NCBI GenBank assembly: GCA_009712635.1
Contig: WASS01000020.1
Span: 1,063,208-1,127,207, forward strand
Origin: Hungatella sp.
GTDB lineage: Bacteria > Bacillota > Clostridia > Lachnospirales > Lachnospiraceae
Direction: 5' to 3'
DNA length: 64,000 nucleotides
Position 1 is the first letter of the stretch. Each line of letters starts with the position of its first letter. The notes under the pieces were generated by a model, which worked only from the letters and a program-made list of their open reading frames with translations, was not told where the DNA came from and made no database searches. Made by a program: the position numbers and the translations under genes. This document shows positions 60,673 to 64,000 of this stretch, piece after piece.

Positions 60673-61709
60673 TTTGCAATCCCCCTTTCCATCCACCGCT
60701 GCTTAAAGGAATGAAGAAAACGCTCCGAAGCAATCAGCAGAATAATCAGACTCTGAAGGATGGTTGACATCTCAGCAGGAACATCAGATAACCTTGCAAC
60801 GATGTCCGCTCCTGTAGATAAATACGCCACAAACAGGGCTGCATAAATCACGCTTACCGGATTATTATTGGCCAGCATGGCTATTAATGCCCCTGTAAAT
60901 CCATAGCCGGGAAGCCCGTTCCATTCAAAGCGGGTATGCATGGCAATGGATTCCACCGAACCGCCGATACCCGCAATTGCTCCGGATACCAGATGAGCGA
61001 TAATAATGGTTTTAACAATATTGATTCCGGAATAGGCTGCAAACTTTGCATTGATGCCTACCATACGGATCTCATATCCCCATTTGGTCTTATATAGAAA
61101 AACATAGACTGCTGCAACACAAAGCAGTGCAATAAACAGTCCGTAATGTACTTTAAATGCCGGAATAATCACCGGTATTTTGGCAGTGTCCAGATAGGGG
61201 TAGGAACCATTTGATGCCATGGGATCCTGAAGCACTCTGGTCATAAGATAAGAACCAAGTCCCAGCAAAATGCTGTTCATCATCAGGGAGGTAACTAGTT
61301 CACTGGCACCGTATTTTGCTTTTAAATATCCTGGAATCAGCATAATTAAGGCACCAATTACAGCAGCAGCAAGAATGATGACCACCTGGTGAACACCAAC
61401 GGGGAGGGGAACCCAGATAGCAATCAGGGAAATAACAGCTCCGCTGAAATAAAAGATACCTTCCGCTCCCATATTAAACTGGCTGGCCTGGAAAACAACT
61501 GCCATGGACAGACCTGAGAATATAAGAGGAATTGCCGTATTAATTATGTTTCCAATATATCTTGGTTTACTGAAAGGTCCCAGTATAAATAAACGGATGG
61601 ACTCTATGGGTGTGTCACTGACCATAAAGATGACTGCAAATGCTGCAAGCATTGCGATGACCAGAGCCACAGTTGTTCTTAAGAGATGAAAGGATTTTTC
61701 CCTACTCAT
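60669..61709 (-). CDS. nucleoside-type ABC transporter permease, first subunit
   Basis: 346 residues, nine or ten helices. FQASQFNMGAEGIFYFSGAVIS is the conserved YufP/NupB region, and GYLKAKYGASELVTSLMMN follows. The start at 61709 after CAGGAGG is chosen; a longer frame to 61844 lies within the ATPase gene. It overlaps the ATPase by 8 bases and the second permease by 4. Confidence 0.93.
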   Translation of the reverse strand: MSREKSFHLLRTTVALVIAMLAAFAVIFMVSDTPIESIRLFILGPFSKPRYIGNIINTAIPLIFSGLSMAVVFQASQFNMGAEGIFYFSGAVISLIAIWVPLPVGVHQVVIILAAAVIGALIMLIPGYLKAKYGASELVTSLMMNSILLGLGSYLMTRVLQDPMASNGSYPYLDTAKIPVIIPAFKVHYGLFIALLCVAAVYVFLYKTKWGYEIRMVGINAKFAAYSGINIVKTIIIAHLVSGAIAGIGGSVESIAMHTRFEWNGLPGYGFTGALIAMLANNNPVSVIYAALFVAYLSTGADIVARLSDVPAEMSTILQSLIILLIASERFLHSFKQRWMERGIAK

Positions 61710-63252
61710 AACGCATCCTCCTGATCTGACTCTCATCCTGCTTTTTAATACCCAGCATATAAAGTCCAAGTTCTTCTTCTGTAATATCTGACAGGTTCTC
61801 GTAATAAGCCACAAACCTGCCTTCATACATGACTGCCAGCACATCCGACAGCTTTATCAGTTCTGCCATATCTGCCGAAAACAGCAGCACGGCGCAGCCA
61901 TTATCCCGCAGCTTTACAATGTTCTGATGAATGATATGGGCAGCTCCGATGTCGACACCTCTGGTAGGCTGCTCGGCAATCAGAACCTTTGTCTCTTCCA
62001 TACATTCTCTCGCAACAACCACCTTTTGCATATTTCCACCGGACAAACCGTCGATTCTGCCGTTTTCTCCCGAACATTTCACGGAATATTCCGCGATCAT
62101 CTGTCTGGCATACTCACTGATTTTTTTCTTTTTCAGAATTCCCTTATTGCAGAATTCTTCTGTATCATATTTGTTGGAAATCAGATTTTCATTGACAGCG
62201 GCAGTCAGGGCTACGCCCTGACGCTGTCTGTCTTCCGGGATATAGCCAAACCCTTTCTCCCTCATCTCCTTAATGGTCATGGACTGAATATCAGCCTGGT
62301 TGATCTCCACGCTGCCTGATTCCACACGCCTGCTTTTGGTTAAAATCTCAGCCAGTTCTACCTGCCCATTGCCCTGGACACCGGCAATTCCCATAATCAT
62401 ACCGGATTTCACCTGGAAGTTTATATCCTGTAAAATAGGAACTTTCTCTCCTCCATAGTAGGACAAATCGGTTACACTGATTCTGGCTTCACCAAAGGCA
62501 TGCTCCTTTTTATGAATGGAGGTGTCAATTTTCCAGCCTACAATTTTATTGGATATCTCCTGTTCCGAGATTTCACTGGTATTAAAAACTCCTTCGGAGC
62601 AGCCCGCCCGCATAATGGTCACTCTGTCACTGATTGCCTTAATCTCTTTAATTTTGTGAGAAATAAAAACAATGGTATATCCCTGTTTTTTCAGCTTCAC
62701 AAGTTCCTCAAATAGCTGTTCTGTTTCCTGAGGAGTCAGTACGGCAGTGGGCTCATCTAAAATCAGAATTTTTGCTCCTCTTGCCAGTGCTTTTAATATC
62801 TCAATCTTCTGCTTGATTCCTACAGGCAGAGTGCCGGTAACTGCTCTTGGATCTACTGCAAAATTATATTGTGTGCTTAATTGCTCGGTAAATGCAACCG
62901 CAGCATTTTCATCCACAAAATGATGGTTTGCGGGTTCGATCCCCAGCGTAATATTCTGAGCTACAGTAAAGGAATCTAACAGCATGAAATGCTGATGCAC
63001 CATGCCGATCCCATGCTTTATGGCATCGTTGGAGGAATTGATATCCAATTCCTTGTCCCTTAAATACAGTTTACCTGAAGAGGGTTTTTCCATGCCAAAG
63101 AGAATTTTCATCAGGGTTGTTTTTCCCGCTCCGTTTTCTCCCACAAGGGCATGGATTTCCCCTTCCTTTAAGGAAAAGCTGACATCCTTATTTGCCACAA
63201 TACCATTGCCGTATATCTTGGACACATTCTCCATTCTCAAAAGGTATTCCAT
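61702..63252 (-). CDS. nucleoside-type ABC transporter ATPase (YufO/NupA-like)
   Basis: 516 residues, two ABC cassettes. First: GENGAGKTTLMKILFG (Walker A), LPVGIKQKIEILKAL (signature region), ILILDEPTAVLTP. Second: GVQGNGQVELAEIL (degenerate Walker A), LSGGNMQKVVVARE, VLIAEQPTRGVDIGA. This pattern fits the BMP-linked purine nucleoside importers. It lies 31 bases after the lipoprotein gene, start set by GGAGG. Confidence 0.95.
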   Translation of the reverse strand: MEYLLRMENVSKIYGNGIVANKDVSFSLKEGEIHALVGENGAGKTTLMKILFGMEKPSSGKLYLRDKELDINSSNDAIKHGIGMVHQHFMLLDSFTVAQNITLGIEPANHHFVDENAAVAFTEQLSTQYNFAVDPRAVTGTLPVGIKQKIEILKALARGAKILILDEPTAVLTPQETEQLFEELVKLKKQGYTIVFISHKIKEIKAISDRVTIMRAGCSEGVFNTSEISEQEISNKIVGWKIDTSIHKKEHAFGEARISVTDLSYYGGEKVPILQDINFQVKSGMIMGIAGVQGNGQVELAEILTKSRRVESGSVEINQADIQSMTIKEMREKGFGYIPEDRQRQGVALTAAVNENLISNKYDTEEFCNKGILKKKKISEYARQMIAEYSVKCSGENGRIDGLSGGNMQKVVVARECMEETKVLIAEQPTRGVDIGAAHIIHQNIVKLRDNGCAVLLFSADMAELIKLSDVLAVMYEGRFVAYYENLSDITEEELGLYMLGIKKQDESQIRRMRYE

Positions 63253-63283
63253 TGTTATCCTCCAGGCATTAAGCTTTTACATA

Positions 63284-64000
63284 CTAGTTTGGAGCAGCTT
63301 TACTTCGGATTGCAGCAATGTCATCGGTAGACATAGACTGTACATCGGATAATTTCACTTCACCAGATATGATTTTCTGCTCTAACTCCTTAACGCTATT
63401 CTTTTGTTCATCAGACATTAACGCATCATAATATTTGTTTTCTGCCAGGCCAACTCCGCCGTCTTTCAGACCGAGAGCAAGAGATTTACCGCCGAAGGTA
63501 AGAGTTCCGTCTGCATACTGGTTTACTAAATCCACTGCGTATACAGATACCTTTTTCATTGCTGAAGTAATAATGTGCTTTGCCTGATCCGGGTTACTGG
63601 CTTCCAGACTTGCAGCCTGATCTGAATCAACACCTATGGCTAATTTATCAAGACTTGTGGCTGCTTCAAACACACCTAAACCAGCACCGCCTGCTGCCTG
63701 ATAAATAATGGGAACTCCGGAGTTGTACATAATCAGTGCCAGTTCCTTTGCAGTTGCACTGTCTGTAAAATCACCTACATAGGAAGCTTTTACTTTCACA
63801 TCAGGATTTACGCTCTGAGCGCCTTCAATATATCCCACCAGGAAATAGTTGATACCTGGTATATCCATACCTCCGATAAAACCGATGGTATTGCTTCCTG
63901 CCTCTTTTGCTTTTAAAGCTGCCACTGCACCTGCCAGAGCGCTCATCTCATTACTCTTTGTAACTACAGCAAGAACGTTGTCTCCAAAACCAACGCTGTC
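63284..64000 (-). CDS. BMP family nucleoside-binding lipoprotein (5' end outside window)
   Basis: The last 238 codons of a BMP/Med-type binding protein; the N-terminus with its expected lipobox lies beyond the right edge. NTIGFIGGMDIPGINYFLVGYIEGA, the VPIIYQAAGGAGLGVFEAA ligand-cleft strand and GVDSDQA are family marks. It should bind nucleosides or similar (BmpA, PnrA, RnsB relatives). It is the first visible gene of the ABC operon; the operon start is not in the window. Confidence 0.93.
   Translation of the reverse strand, partial: DSVGFGDNVLAVVTKSNEMSALAGAVAALKAKEAGSNTIGFIGGMDIPGINYFLVGYIEGAQSVNPDVKVKASYVGDFTDSATAKELALIMYNSGVPIIYQAAGGAGLGVFEAATSLDKLAIGVDSDQAASLEASNPDQAKHIITSAMKKVSVYAVDLVNQYADGTLTFGGKSLALGLKDGGVGLAENKYYDALMSDEQKNSVKELEQKIISGEVKLSDVQSMSTDDIAAIRSKAAPN

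Noticed and set aside
1-64000. rRNA, tRNA, CRISPR arrays, insertion sequences and prophage genes
   Set aside because: None was seen on reading both strands; there are no regularly spaced repeats, transposase motifs or phage structural genes.

Overview
The window looks like chromosomal DNA of a low-to-medium GC Gram-positive anaerobe of the class Clostridia, most likely a Lachnospiraceae relative of the Lacrimispora or Enterocloster type. This rests on strong GGAGG ribosome sites, A+T-rich intergenic DNA, the protein families present (CD3324-type Mor-like proteins, YesM/YesN pairs, BMP-type nucleoside ABC systems, a ferredoxin-linked aldo/keto reductase) and a holin-like type I toxin. No rRNA, tRNA, CRISPR array, insertion sequence or phage module was seen. 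The species assignment is inference.

1-13.6 kb is an accessory gene array, almost all on the minus strand. It holds five intact GNAT acetyltransferases (one cut by the window edge), a methyltransferase, a GyrI-like ligand-binding domain, a BAAT-type hydrolase, a DJ-1/PfpI protein, a nitroreductase, a phosphoglycerate-mutase-like phosphatase, a 2H phosphoesterase-like protein, a nitrilase-family amidase, a P-loop kinase and an RDD membrane protein. Decay is visible throughout: 3' stubs of a GNAT and of a chloramphenicol acetyltransferase, a frameshifted Cys-rich gene, a DUF1963 gene with one internal stop, and a short remnant near 10.0 kb. Three different short repeats recur at gene junctions (5456/9001, 8367/10556 and 4852/9402/10118), which suggests cassette-like accretion.

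13.8-31.3 kb carries a haem-membrane-like protein, a ceramidase-like protein, a CD3324-like protein and a GntR/UTRA regulator. Next is an 882-residue Tet(M)-like GTPase fused to a YacP/Rae1-type NYN nuclease domain. It is followed by a GNAT, a DUF4397 protein, a CheY-CheC-GGDEF operon, an AgrC/AgrA-like two-component pair, uppP, an XRE regulator with a chemoreceptor, and a TetR-Acg oxidoreductase pair behind a perfect palindrome.

31.3-36.4 kb has the thiamine salvage operon thiM-thiE-thiD behind a TPP riboswitch with its own terminator, then a Cache-PAS-GGDEF-HD-GYP protein. 36.5-40 kb has an AraC regulator divergent from an iron alcohol dehydrogenase and a 4Fe-4S aldo/keto reductase.

40-55.2 kb is a sugar or polyol utilisation locus. 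A YesN-YesM pair with a membrane-tethered sugar-binding protein precedes an RbsA/RbsC/binding-protein/FucU transport operon. Beyond these lies a six-gene operon: class II aldolase, FGGY kinase, GatD-like dehydrogenase, PfkB-family kinase, aldose-epimerase-like protein and aldo/keto reductase, with a divergent AraC regulator. Together they suggest ABC uptake, phosphorylation, oxidation to a ketose phosphate, second phosphorylation and aldol cleavage, as in galactitol/tagatose catabolism but without a PTS.

56.2-56.6 kb holds a compact type I toxin-antitoxin locus. 56.6-64 kb carries a monoacylglycerol-lipase-like hydrolase and a nucleoside-type ABC operon (BMP lipoprotein, double ATPase, two permeases) that ends in an unusual ADP-ribosylglycohydrolase with C-terminal jelly-roll-like domains.
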